The position numbers were made by a program, and so were the translations under genes. Below the pieces are notes generated by a model, which was not told the origin of the DNA, made no database searches, and saw only the letters and a program-made list of their open reading frames with translations. This document shows positions 1 to 15,089 of a DNA stretch of 64,000 nt, one piece after another. The first letter of the stretch is position 1, and the number at the start of each line of letters is the position of its first letter. The stretch spans positions 9,610,001-9,674,000 of the forward strand of contig OZ059896.1 of NCBI GenBank assembly GCA_964057225.1, read 5' to 3'. The stretch comes from Auanema rhodensis (taxonomy: Eukaryota > Nematoda > Chromadorea > Rhabditida > Rhabditidae).

Positions 1-2655
1 GATTTCAGCTGCGTTGATAATAGTTAGAACACAATGATGAATGAGTTTTCAAATGAAATTTGAAACAAATCTTTTTTTCTTTTATATAATTAATGAAGCA
101 TATGTATGATGCTATTTCATTAGCATACTTTTTTTTTCAAACTGATCACTTTATCCTAAATATACGGTTCTTTGTTGCGTACTCTGGGACCTCATGTGAT
201 GTTCCTATTTGACAGATAAAGTTCAAAAGTTTAATGTTTAAGCTGTCACTAACATTTTCTTCACGCTCTTTTATTTTTTTTTGTAGCCTTTTAACATTAT
301 CCGCCTTATAGTGCATTCATGACTATATATGGTTTGCTTCTGTTAATGCGAAATTGGAGGAGCTGTTGATTCTGAAAGCAACTACACGGCTCTTACAATC
401 TTCAAATATAAAACGAGCAAGGTGATAAATAAACCCACGCAAAATTATTAGCATATAGATGATTCATTGACGTTTGTAAGGTTATTTATGTACATTATGC
501 TAATTTTATCATATTGTATAGCTTCCTTATTTAAGATATTCTTTTGCATTTAATTTTTTTCTATTTCACTTTTGTGATATAAAAAGTGTGAATCATAGTT
601 GCACTTCACATTAAATTTGCTTTATTGTTTTCTCATGATACTTTTTCGTTTGACTTATCTATGGTTTTAACTTTCTATGTTAGGAAAACATAATCATTAT
701 GCGGTTTCTTCTTGTTTATTGCCTGTTACTCGTTTTTTTTATTTTTCCCAATGATAACTATATTATCAATAACAATGACATTTGTGCATATTGATACTTA
801 TTTTACTTACTATTTTTGTGCTCATTTATATTATTTATGTATTCATGACATACAGCTACCATTTTTTATCAGTACCATCCGATTTTCTATGCTCGCACTG
901 ACAATATGTTACAAATTGTTGTTTTTAAATTATGTTCTGAGTGTTTTTTTTGTTACGTCAATATTACAATTTCGCAGTGTTTCTTCTGTTTTATAATTTT
1001 TAAAAATTCTGCATCTATATCTATACGTATTGATGAAATTACAGTTTATCTGAATGATTATGTTTTCCAGATGATTTTATCTTTTAGTATCACTTTTTAA
1101 AAACTGAAATTTGGTTTCTTACTTCCTATCTTTCACATTTTCTTTTCTATAATTGTTTTGTTTGTTTCTTTTCATTTGCCGCCAGGCTACATCTACCTTT
1201 TTTACGAGAACACAAACGTAGTTGTGTAAAAAGTTGTGCGTAGATTTTAGCAAAATTTTATTTAAATGCTATATTTGTGAATATGCTGGAGAATGTATTC
1301 GTAGGCTTCGTTTTCAATGATGTTCTTGAAGCAAGACCAGCTGCTTCTAGTCATAGTCGCCAGCTCAAGAAAGAAAATTCTGGTTGCCTAATTCTAGTCA
1401 ATATTGCAGGATATGCTAATGATATATTATTTCTTGAAATAACATTTTTCTAGCCCATAGATAACATTAAGCTTTAAGTGACAATCCGTTATTTCAACAA
1501 TGGCCTTATATTCACTATTTTATAATAAGAAGATAAACCAAAATAGTTGTAATTGCATGTTTATTGATTATCTTTCAATAAAAATGAAAGATTGAATTAT
1601 GCGTTATGTTCTATGCCCTTATATGCTAGAATAAAATATTGCTCCCCCTCCTTTATCTGAATCATATCACTCAAAGAACAGTTTGTCTACTACCCGTTTT
1701 AATCTGTTGTTTTGAAGTCGTGCCACAAATATGTAGGATTTGCCTGGAATTATTTTTCAGATATAGATTGACAGTTTTGGTCATATAGAATATGCCGATT
1801 TCAAGGTTATATGCCCGACTTCGTAAACCCTATGCTCACCTTTTCACTGGATTAGTATTCCTCTTCTCAATGGAAATAACCATTAGGTTGATTTTATTGA
1901 GTTTTATATCCTGTATATGATTTGTTGCCACGACCACATAGCATTGCAACATAATAACGCATATATATATGTGGGCTTGGCAATATGAAATCAAAGTAAT
2001 TCCAATTCCCCTCTATCTACTAACGTCATGAAAACTTATAGCTTTCAGTCGTTTCATCGCCGAATTATAAAAAATGCTCATCCATTCGTGAAATCACATG
2101 AGCTAGACAGTCATAGTATTGAATATGATCACAAAGTTCATGTCAGATCTTTTTATGTAGTTTACTTGATATTTTCTCATTTCACTTGTCAAACCTGAAT
2201 AAAACTTTAATTCATTATAAGTTATTACTTTTGCGTTTTTCTCATCAGCTTTTCTACCAACCTTTGCTTTATTGATTTCTCAAGTTTCATTGTGGCTCGC
2301 TCACTAAATTATTCGAATTACTTCAATTATTATATTATATATAGAAATCTTAGTATACAGGCATATATATTTATATATGAAACAAAGTACTTCAAAAAGT
2401 CACACGTATAATAGTGCTACTCCCTCGTTTATTCTCTCATAATACCCACACTTAGGTTTCCTACTATTTTATGATGCCGAAATGGTTTTTATGAAACAGT
2501 ATCATATTGTCATTGTGAATTTTTGTCATATTTGAATCAATTCTTTCTCATACATTTCGTGTTTCACAGTTTTTTTTTTCAATTTTTGTATGATTCGTGA
2601 TAGCTATTACTAACTTGTTTCTATAATATTATTGTTATTGACAATCACTTTTATA
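1..2655. other. Intergenic region upstream of choline kinase, with two orphan short ORFs
   Basis: No recognised gene. The sequence is T-rich and AT-rich. Two short plus-strand ORFs have codon use somewhat better than background: 1283-1453 (56 codons, beginning MLENVFVGFV and containing EARPAASSHSRQ) and 1792-1920 (42 codons, beginning MPISRLYARL). Neither matches a family I know and neither has clear splice partners, so I leave them as possible exons or chance ORFs. Confidence 0.4.
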
Positions 2656-2660
2656 GAATT
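2656..2660 (+). promoter_or_regulatory. Probable trans-splice acceptor before choline kinase
   Basis: The sequence CACTTTTATAG ends at 2656 and is followed by AATT and the ATG at 2661. An acceptor-like site four bases before a start, with no matching upstream donor, is what nematode spliced-leader addition looks like. This is inferred from position only. Confidence 0.45.
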
Positions 2661-4719
<2,059 letters not shown>

Positions 4720-5466
4720 ACAAAGATAAATTCATTTCTTTTTCCACAAAACTTTAGAGCTGCTTGTTTTTGTATTTTCAATTTTTTATGGACAAAAGTG
4801 ATATGAAGCACAACGAGAAGTTTTTTGCATATCCACTTACGGAACATAACATTAGAATGCGTATATCTAAATACATTTTGATAAAAAAATCCTTAAAAAA
4901 ATAATAAATTGGAGGCGTTGAAATTATGACTCTTATATCAGCTTTCCGCTTTTTGAAATATTCATTGAAAATTTCAATTTTAAAACAATAATTATTGAGA
5001 AAATGCCTACATTCCTTCTCAATGTTCTTCAATCTGTGTGTAATATTTGATTAATTTCATTGTAATTCCATTGTTAAGTGTAGAGTATTGTATAAATTGC
5101 TTTCATTTGATACCCTAAAAATTGAAAAATTGGAATAAAATTGTATTTTACAAAAAAATAATAATAGAAAATAGCTAACCCGTTTTTGAACCTACATATT
5201 TATATATGTATGTATATAACCTTGCTTAATAATATTATATGAGACACGAAAGGTATAAGGCTTGTACGAATACTTATAGTATATATAGGCTTAAGTGAAG
5301 ATCAGAGTGATGAATATTGTAAAACAAAAAGAATCATAATGATCGCCATAAATGTCTTAACGCATCAAAGACATATAACAATGACCTGAACAACCACATT
5401 TTCATAACAATTGATAAAATAAAATTGCGTAAAAATAAAATACTAAAAACAATCAGCAAGACAAGC
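4720..5466. other. Convergent intergenic region (3' UTRs)
   Basis: Lies between two genes transcribed towards each other. It holds AATAAA hexamers at 4903 and 5134 on the plus strand, usable by choline kinase. Nothing else is recognisable. Confidence 0.5.
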
Positions 5467-6436
5467 TTACTCAGCTACTTGTTCATCCCAAAATGGCCAT
5501 TGATTTGTTTGTAACCATAAAGGAGATTCATCGGGAATTTTTCCACAATGGAATCGACGAATAGTCAACGAATAGAATTCTCTAAAACAAAAAAGAAAAA
5601 TCAAACATTTCTCTTATTTTCTATGAAAAATACTAAAAAGAAAATTTAATAACAAACCCCTTTGTATCTTTAGATTGTTTCATGTTTGTGATAATATCAA
5701 ATGAGATTACATCTTCATCATTTGAATCCAGCTTCTCTTCACCTTCATAGAATTCTCCGCGTCTTACCATAACATTATCATAAACTATTTCGCTATATTT
5801 TTCCAGTAAATCATATTGACAGCATTGTAAAGAAATTCTGAAAAATAAAAAAGAAAATGAACAAGCGTTACATCACAAGTTTTTGTCTATTTAAAATAGT
5901 ATAAAGTACTTTGTATAGTCATGAATACTTAATGAAATGTCAACATTAATGAACATACTCGCGCATTCGCTTTATCCTCCCTCCTTTACTATTTATGTAT
6001 AATATATCGTTTTCTGTTTCAACATCAAAAATCAACTTACTGTCCATCCACTGTCTTCTGAAGGCCACCAACCCATGTATTATTACCAACGCAACTATCT
6101 GATTCTGGTCGTTCAGGACATTCCTAAGTTGGTATTAAATCAATATATTAATATTTAGAGTCATATTTTAATTCAGTTTAGATTAAATTTAAGATTAAAT
6201 TAAAATTTTTAAAATTATGGTTACATCTATACAACTTACAGCATATTTTTTTTCATGACAATTTGGCTTAGAACATAATAAAGTTAGATGACCATCACGA
6301 TGAACCTAAGCAGTACTTAATAAATAAATAAATAATAATTGATTTTTACCTCTAAACCATAAGGAATTTTATTATTTCCACAAAATTCAGAATAGGCTAT
6401 AGAAAATAAGTTGAGACATATAATAAGGAAATACAT
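5467..6436 (-). CDS. Warthog-type (Wart domain) hedgehog-related secreted protein
   Basis: A small secreted protein of the nematode hedgehog-related group; the family acts at the cuticle, epidermis and in moulting. Five exons on the minus strand: 6436-6350, 6305-6240, 6123-6041, 5837-5658, 5581-5467; they join in frame to 176 codons. The first about 16 residues (MYFLIICLNLFSIAYS) are a signal peptide. The mature part begins EFCGNNKIPYGLEV, followed by CSKPNC, SCVGNNTWVGG, QISLQCC and VISFDIITN, the order of conserved blocks in the Wart domain as I know it. It ends WPFWDEQVAE with no Hog (Hint) autoprocessing domain, so it belongs to the N-domain-only type, if complete. A TTTCAG acceptor abuts the ATG, indicating trans-splicing. 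I cannot say which wrt gene it corresponds to; confidence in the family is high, in orthology low. Confidence 0.8.
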
Positions 6437-6442
6437 CTGAAA
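6437..6442 (-). promoter_or_regulatory. Trans-splice acceptor abutting the warthog start codon
   Basis: On the minus strand the sequence TTTCAG directly precedes ATG at 6436. Cis-splicing to an upstream exon cannot be excluded, but no donor joins sensibly. Confidence 0.5.
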
Positions 6443-9400
6443 TATAAATTTTCGCTTCAAATAGAAAAGAAAATAGAAAATATTAATGTTGATAAATGTC
6501 ACAGTATTAAGAAATTTGTATTTATATATTAAAAATTATAAAATAAAAATAAACAAGATATAGATTTGATAAAATATCAGACAAGACTTTTCATTTCTTC
6601 TTGTAAAATAGAACGAACCGGTTGTATCAATTGACGAATTTAGCAAGAAATATTATATAATAGCATTTTACTAAATATTTAAGCAACGGTATTGATTTAT
6701 TGAATAACTTGCCAATGTATGACATTTCTATTTTGATATAGTTTTTAGAAGAAAATGATATATGGGTAAAGAAATAGATTATAGAAGAATGTACAAACAT
6801 TGATTATAGTAAAAAGATAAAGAAGCCAATATAGCAATATAAGAATAGTAAATATAGAGTAGAATATGAAAATAATATTAAATATACTATGTGAAAATCA
6901 ATGAATATTGATTTGACTATTAAATATAAAACAAAGATAGAATTTACTTCCTAATAGAAAATGCTCGTTGGTGTTGGACTTGAGTAAGAATGAACAAAAA
7001 AAAAGGAAAACTTGAATAAAGAAGATTCATAGAGTGAGGGTGGATAGTCTCAGAAATGTCTCTAACTCCATTCGTTTCTCTTTTCATGGCGTTATAGAGG
7101 AAATGTATCATATTCTCTATTTCACATGAATGAGGTTCAATATTAAAGAGTCAAGAATTGTCCTTAAGAAACCACATACCACCATAAGGATGTAGTTTGT
7201 CTAATAGCGTTGAAAAACGAAAAAATGACAGAAATAGTCCTCTCATTCAATTCTTTCACGATTTCAGAAGACATTTGCTCATTGATACGTAATATGGGTA
7301 TGTTTTCGGCTATTATGATGAATCAGTAACGTATCAAATATAAATATCGTTGAAAAAAATTGAGAAATATATTAAAGTTTCCTGTTTAAAAGTTTTAGAA
7401 AAAAGAAATTGTGTTTAGTATACGAAAAACAATTTAATTTTATACATTTTGCAATAAATTCCAAGACGTAACAGAACCAAATTAACCAAATAATTAAATA
7501 AAAACCTATCAAAATTAGTAGGTTTGTTAATTATGCAAAAAAAATATTTTTATTAGGATAAGCTGAAAAAAACGTAAAATAGCGAGAAAATACATAAAAA
7601 GTAGGCCTTGAAGTGGGATGAAAGAAGACAAAAAGAAGATTCATAATCTGGAAACTAAGGAAATGATCGTAGCATACAGAGGGGGGGTTCGATTTGTAAG
7701 ATAGAAATGATGCGATGAAGTGAGAATGAAAATCATCAGATAAATGAGAAAAACACAAATTCAGAAACAGATAGAGGAATAACGAGAGAGAGAGAGAGAG
7801 AATTGGAAAGACGAATTAATAGGAAAAAGACAAAGAGGGGTCTAGGACAGAAAAGAGAAATCAACTTAAAAATGGTTAGTTAATTGGAACACCATCTCTA
7901 ACTGGCTTCCATAAATACAAAAAGGATAGAAAAGGAGAAAGAACAGATTGGTTCACATATTGTCTATTTGAAAACATGAAAAGAGGATTTAGGATATGGT
8001 TTTAGTATATATACTATATTGTATTTGTTTGTTCTTTATGAATAGATTATACTATTAGATGTACATGAATCGATTTACACATTTTTATTTAAATAATAAA
8101 CAAATGAGCTTTATGATTATATTAATAGAGAAAGGATTTTCATCTTTTAAAATCAAAATATTCATTATATGAATGTTATAAACTGTATAAACTGTATAAA
8201 CTTATAATTGAAGCAACAAAAAAAATAATTAAACCTTTATATTATATATTTTTCTTTATAATGATGTTCTCATGAAATTTATATATTATAATTATATTGC
8301 ATTTGAGAGTATTATTACTTATATACACTTTAAAAACCAGTTCTAACGATGATCCAGTATACTGAAGAGTTCATCTGATTATAAAAACATGAGAGACAAA
8401 TTTTATAGATTTTAAACAAAAAAAAACCATAATAAACTAAAAAAATTGTCTGATTGAATTTGTTTAGTCACTTCAAATACATGAAATGCTATTGATCTTC
8501 ACGAAAAAAAAAATAATTGAGGAAACAATCAAGATAGTAAATAGAAACAATGTGAATTCAATACGTAATCATTTGTGACTGAAGAATGTTGAGTTTTCAA
8601 TCAAAATCGACAAGCTAAAGACTTGTAACGACGGACATTATTGTCAGAGCTTGTATGTCGAAATTTAGAGCAAATATTAGCAAAGAATAGTTGACATACA
8701 TATGCATCGTAGAAGATGAAGAGAGAAAACGAGAAGTTAGAACTGACATGTATGCACATAGCAGCATACCTTTTCAAAAACCAAGGTTCTCTATTATTAC
8801 CTAACTTATATATACAAACATACTTCTCATAACTATCAACAACTCTTTTTCCATTCTAAAATCTTTTTTTTTCTTTTTTTTTTGTTTCTTTAAAATTGTC
8901 TATCCTATAGTTGATTATCCTGCTAAATGCTTCCTAACAAAATATAACATCCAAATAATGAAGGCATTTAAACCAATACATTAAGATTAATTGATATTAG
9001 AAAATGGTCTATATGTATCCTTGCAAAATCTGAAAAAAAAATATATTTACAAAAATAATATTATAAATAGAAAAAATAATATATTATAGAAATTATTCTT
9101 TTTTTTTTTAATTCACTATAAACACAAAGATCATGACGCTAACTTTTGTTCTTGCTCAATGTGAAGCGAGCAAATGTTATTATATAAATCAATATAATTT
9201 CTATAATAATCAATGTTATCATATGAAACTTTTAATTTTCTTATACGTTCATAATCTTTCATTATTTCTTACACTTTTCTAGTTGTACCTTATTCAATAT
9301 ATGAGCTTATTAATCTTTTTATTTTAATATATACTATATGTATAATATATATATTCATGTATATGTATTATAAACAATAATAATAAGTGAAAATTATAAT

Positions 9401-9800
9401 AATTTTAATCTATTCTTTTATCATATAATATATATTATAACATAGTTTTGTATTTTGCATTTTTCCCCCAAGTACTGATTTAATTTTGCAATTTTTCTTC
9501 CCATCACATTGTGCATTGAAGCATAATTTGATGCACGAAAGAACTATTGCAAAACAACAGCCTTTACAAAGACTAATCACTTTTTATCTTATGATTTTTA
9601 TGAAAAAAAAAAGACAAGATATCAAGTAGTATTCTTGTTATGTTTTTTATTATAATTTTCTTATAAATTCATTTATATTATATAAAAATATAACAAAAAA
9701 TTTGTTCTATATCGTAGATCAAAAAGTAAATTATATGTTCTGTCAGTTTTTCAATTATATAGTTATGCATACATGTATATAATTAAAAACCTTTTTTTTT
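6443..9800. other. Gene-free, purine-leaning AT-rich region
   Basis: No gene is recognisable on either strand. On the plus strand the block around 6.7-8.0 kb leans to purines and includes a short (GA)n at about 7782-7801 and a run of seven or more G near 7681. The remainder is AT-rich filler. Confidence 0.5.
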
Positions 9801-12800
9801 CTAATATTTATACAAGGTATTATGTAGTTATAATATTATTTGCAAGTATTTTTCAATGATATCTTGAAATCACTTGTGTTCACATTGTATTTTTCTACAA
9901 ATTATTTCCTTCTCTATTTTTTTTCGTTCAAATTTCCCTTTTTTAATTTTAATTTGGGTTTTCTAAGAGATCTCTCTTTTCTTTTCCAAAACCACGTCAA
10001 CTTTGCCTCTTTTCGTTTGTTGCTCATCTCACGCTGTTGTGCTTTTTCCCTCGCATGCTTTTGAATTTGGTTTTGCTTTTATCTATCTTGATTCTAGATG
10101 CAAAAATTGTCAACGTCGCCATCGTTTTCGTTGTCGAGTCTCGACAACCATGGCCTATGAGAGCAGATGTGAAACCATATATATATATAAATATAAATTC
10201 CAAAAGTAAAAAGAAAATTTCTTTATTGCATATGGGCTTTATAATTATATTTCTTAATTTTTCTCATGAGTAAAAGTTCATTGTATTTTGAAAAAGTTTC
10301 AGTGAGATTTCAGCAGGCCCTCTTCAAAATTTACCACACAACTATCTTTTTATTTCCTTTTACTTTTCTTTCTCTTTTCTTAAAAATATAATATATGTTT
10401 AAGCATAATATTTTTCTTGCAAAAATAATAAACTATGCAGAAATATGTTCGATCAAATCTCCTTTTTTGTCTCATTTTGTCGCTTGTTAATGTCTAATTA
10501 ACAAGCTTCATTTACACATCTAGACAATATATATGCATGCCCTTCATTTTCTTTCGTAGCATCTTCTCATTCCCCACCTTTTTCTTTTTTTTCTTTTTCT
10601 TTTTTTTAAATATATATGTGTTCAATGTATTTCTTTCATCAAACAATAATTTTTTTGCATATAGTCCACATAGATAAACTGTTTCTGCTTAATACTCTTT
10701 TTTGATTTTTGACAGTAGAGCAAAATTAATTTCCTCAATGCAACTTTCTCTCTTTTCAAACATCTACATTGTTTTTTCTGCTTACCTGTTTGGAAGTTTA
10801 GTGGGTGGAGTGGTTTAAAAAAACACTGTCGAAAACAAGCCTTGTCGTGATGGCTGAATACATTGCTATGTTCATGGGCTTCTCTCTCTCTCTCTTTCTG
10901 TCTTTCTCGCTCTTTTACTCCATTCTGCCTCTTCATTTCTTTTTCTCTCTTCTGTCTATTCTCTCCTCCTATTTTCTTCATTTTACTTTTGTTGCTAAAA
11001 GGTTCATGCTTTTTCTAGTTTTACTTGTAATAATTAGTAACATATACTTATACAAATGAATATTGAATTACAAATATCATAGATATTATTAAATTTTTTT
11101 TTGGATTTTGTTTAAAAACCATTTGAAACTGTCTTCTGTTATAGTTCAGAACCAAATTCATACATATATCTATCGGATTATGCTGTAAAAAGCGACATTG
11201 AGCGAACAAATGAAATTTTTTGTTATAGATATTGATATATGACAAGAAGTTAATACCAATATTCTTTAATATATCTATTTAATATTTGTATATATTGTAT
11301 TCTCTTTATTACTATGCAATTGTAATTTGTTAATATATAAAGGAAATTGCTTTGTTTTATAATTAAAGTTTATTAGTTCCGCCATTGTCAGATTTTTTCG
11401 TTCATTTCGCTATCCATCTATTTCTGTTTCGTTGACATTTTTAAGTATTCATGGACTCATAACAGTCTTTTTTTCAAAAAAAAAACATTTATTCATTCTT
11501 CTTTCAATGTTGATAATTTATTATTTGTTGCATATCGTTATCTAACTTCTCATATTAATAATATAATCGAAAACATATAAATCGTGTACACAGTATTTCC
11601 CTATACTAGTTCGCCCCCTTTCTATCCGTCTTTGTTTCTCTATCTCTCTCACCCAATCTATCTCTTCATCTCTCTCTATCTCTTTGCAGCTCATTCACTT
11701 CCCCCCCCCCTTTTCCACTTTTTTCCTGATAACCCTCGTGTTCTCAATTTCTCATTCCATGTTTGTGTGAATCTCTTTCAGAAAAAAACGAAAACCGAGA
11801 GCATAAAACCAAAAAACTGAACTAAACATCCATTTAAGAATTAAGCTCTAAGTATTATAGTTGAATTTTTTTTCTCAAACATCGTCTTGCTCATTAATGC
11901 TTTGGAGCTATTCACTGCATTTTTCTGCATATCTTTTATGAAAAAACAACAAATTAATTCCAATTTTTAACAATAGCTAGCATGTTTCCAAATATTACAG
12001 TTGTTTTTCAATATATATTTTTGCTTCAGAAGACTGTGAAACAGAACAGAAATATTTTTTCATATTTTGCAAAGCTCAATCGTCAATCATTCTTATTGAA
12101 TTTTTACTATTTTTTATTATAACATTTATTTTATTTATGATATTGATGATTACTGCTTAAAGATTGTGATAAATCTTGATTGTTCCCTTTGGAAACATTT
12201 TTTAAAAAATATTTCATATACTTTTAACAAAAATAGAAAAATTCAATGGAAATATGTTTTTGAACAATTATGATATATAATACAATCTTAAGTTATTTTT
12301 ATTTTTTCTATTCAATTATTTTTGTTACTTTCGTGTTGGAAACAGCCATTTTCACGAATCAGGCGAAACATTCAAATTTTTTAAAAGCAAACAGATCAAG
12401 CGACTTTGTCAAAAAAATTAAGAGCAAATGTGATTCAACAACTGCTGCTATTCAACGATCACAATACTCTTCTGAAGTTTTTTTTGGAAATATTCTAGTA
12501 TTATCCTGGCTATTCAATCTCATGTACAAGCTGTTAGCAACTTAACGATTAGTTATATATTTTATTTGAGGACTCTGAACATGATATTATATCAATATTC
12601 AATATTCAACAATGTTTTTTTTATACATTTAAGTGCATTTTTATATTTTTTGCCATATGTATTATACTCTTCACCACTTTGTAGTCAGAAAAAAAAATTA
12701 AATTTCAATATTCTAAAGCTGTTTATCTATTTGATCTTCTTCCTATTCTTACATACTACAGCATGAACTATGCCATTTCTATATGTATGCCTGTTGATAC

Positions 12801-13533
12801 AGGATAATGATAACCTTGACTATGAATGTTTCTGCTCATAAATTGAGATAAAAATACAAAATTTGTGTTTAAGCTGCAACAGTTTCATATTGGAAAATTT
12901 CAAAATACATATAGCTATATATTCTAAGAATATACATATAGTATATAGTAGATATTTATATTATATATGTACATTACATAGATATGTGCATTTTCATATG
13001 TTATTGAGAAACAATGCAAAATTTTTGAAACAAATCCTCAGAAAAACAGTATGCGTTTCTCTGTCCATATTTGTAGTTAGAGCATTGTTAAGATATTTCG
13101 TCAGCAATGTTAAATTATTTTATTTATTTTGAATTTTTATTTAATTTAAAAAAAAAAGATAATATGTAAAATGAACTGAAACGGGTAAATAATATGTTTT
13201 TGTTGTTTCAAATAATAAAAGTACATTCATACACTTTGAATCACACTTCAATCTCATTTAAGAACATTATGAACAAAGTACTTGACATACATAAATACTA
13301 TACATACTTATATAAATAGTATATAAACTAATTATAAATTATTTTAATAATTTATTCTTTTTATTTTTATTTATTTAATAAATATAAAAATACATTTTTG
13401 TATGATTTCACATTATAGACTGTAGTTTACATTTGTATATATGTATATTGGAAAGAATATAAATTATGCAATTTGAATGAATTCAAAGAACTTTTGATTA
13501 AAATTATATAAAGATATATTTATTATAATAATA

Positions 13534-13560
13534 ATTATATATATATATATATATATATAT
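13534..13560. repeat. (AT)n microsatellite
   Basis: Uninterrupted AT dinucleotide run. Confidence 0.9.
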
Positions 13561-15045
13561 TCTATATGTATACATAAAGTTTTAAATAAAGAAACATCAA
13601 AATCACTTTTAAAGCTAAAATATCCTTCTATTTGTCTGAAATCGTTTATTGTTTTTTTCTTATTTTTAAAAATTTTTCTTTTATTTTTGTTCATTCTTTC
13701 CCTCTCCTTTAGTTCATTCTGTATCCCTATCATCAATTTTTCCTTTTTTTTTTGTTTTTATTTGAAGTCTAGTCACATTGATAGTATTGTATACTAGATG
13801 CTGTCTCTTCTTCTCTTTCGCTCTATATTTCTCCTTTCCTTAAAGTGCTACTACTTTTCTCAATATACCTTCTCTACTATTTACTCCTTTTCTACACTCT
13901 TCGTCTTCTATTTTCTGCCATTCTCGTTCCCTTTCCTCGTTTTCAATCTCCTGTCCAGGCAATAACAGACTCAATAACTCCATACACTGCTTTCTCGTCT
14001 AGCTTCTGTCTCTCTTTTCCATATGCTCCATTTGCATGAATCTCTCTGTCTCTTCGTAGTACCTTGTTTTGCAACACTTCATAACTCCCATTTCTCTATT
14101 TCTTTTCTCTCTCTTTCCTATTTTTTTTCAATTTTTCATGTGCTTGACATGCTCTCAATTTCATCTTTATGCCTTTTCATCGTCATCGTCTTCATTTTTG
14201 TTGCCATTTGTCCTCTTCTTCGTCGTCGTTGTTGCCGCCGTCCTCTTTATCTTTGTCATACTTTCTATCCTCTTTCGTGTTAAAGTATGACAATTTACCC
14301 AAAAAAATATTCTGTATGAAGGTGATTATTTCTCCAGATGCTCTTGCAGATGAAGTTCATATCTTTCTTTCGTTTGTTTCTGGTAATCAGTATATACGTT
14401 TTTTTTTGAGAAACATTGCAAAACAAATTCTGAAAAACCGTGTTAAACATTGAAATTATAAGATATTGTACAATATTTCAAAATTTTTTAATTAATAAAT
14501 TACATTTTACTATTAATACGATATAGTTAGTAAAATATATTTATAAAGTTAGTTTTCATTTCAGCTATACATACTTCTATAAAATTTTTATAGAATTCTT
14601 ATATATTAGTATTCATATATGATTGAAGAACACAATTGATGTTCTGTCTTTATTGTCTTATTCTTATGATAGTTCATACATACATATACATCAATCCTTC
14701 TACCGATAATGAAATTTTGTTCTGAATTTTCATGCTCACCCAATCATTCTTTCTCATATGTATGCTCTATTGGAGATCGAATAGCATAAATTAACTTGGA
14801 ATCTGATAACAAAGTGATCCGATTTTTTTTGGTTTTTCCCCTTTTAGTAATAATCAGGATTGGCAAAAAATAATAATATTATTTCTGCCAAAATTGCAAT
14901 TTCCGGTATATTTATATAGTATATAAGATTCATCAAGTTTTTATCGATGATATTTATTGAAATAAGTTAACTTATTTTTATTATAAGAATATTTCTTAAA
15001 AACTATTTAAAATTTTAAAAAGTTTTATATTATTATATTATTTAG

Positions 15046-15088
<43 letters not shown>
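15046..15088. repeat. (AT)n microsatellite
   Basis: About 21 AT units; a second, shorter AT run follows at 15163-15184. Confidence 0.9.

Positions 15089-15089
<1 letters not shown>

Noticed and set aside
7531-7758. 75-codon minus-strand open frame
   Set aside because: It is rich in Phe and Ser from purine-rich plus-strand DNA, with no motif, splice partner or recognisable start context.
13845-14453. Overlapping plus-strand open frames in three frames
   Set aside because: All are Ser/Phe/Leu-rich translations of one pyrimidine island; overlapping frames of this type argue against coding.
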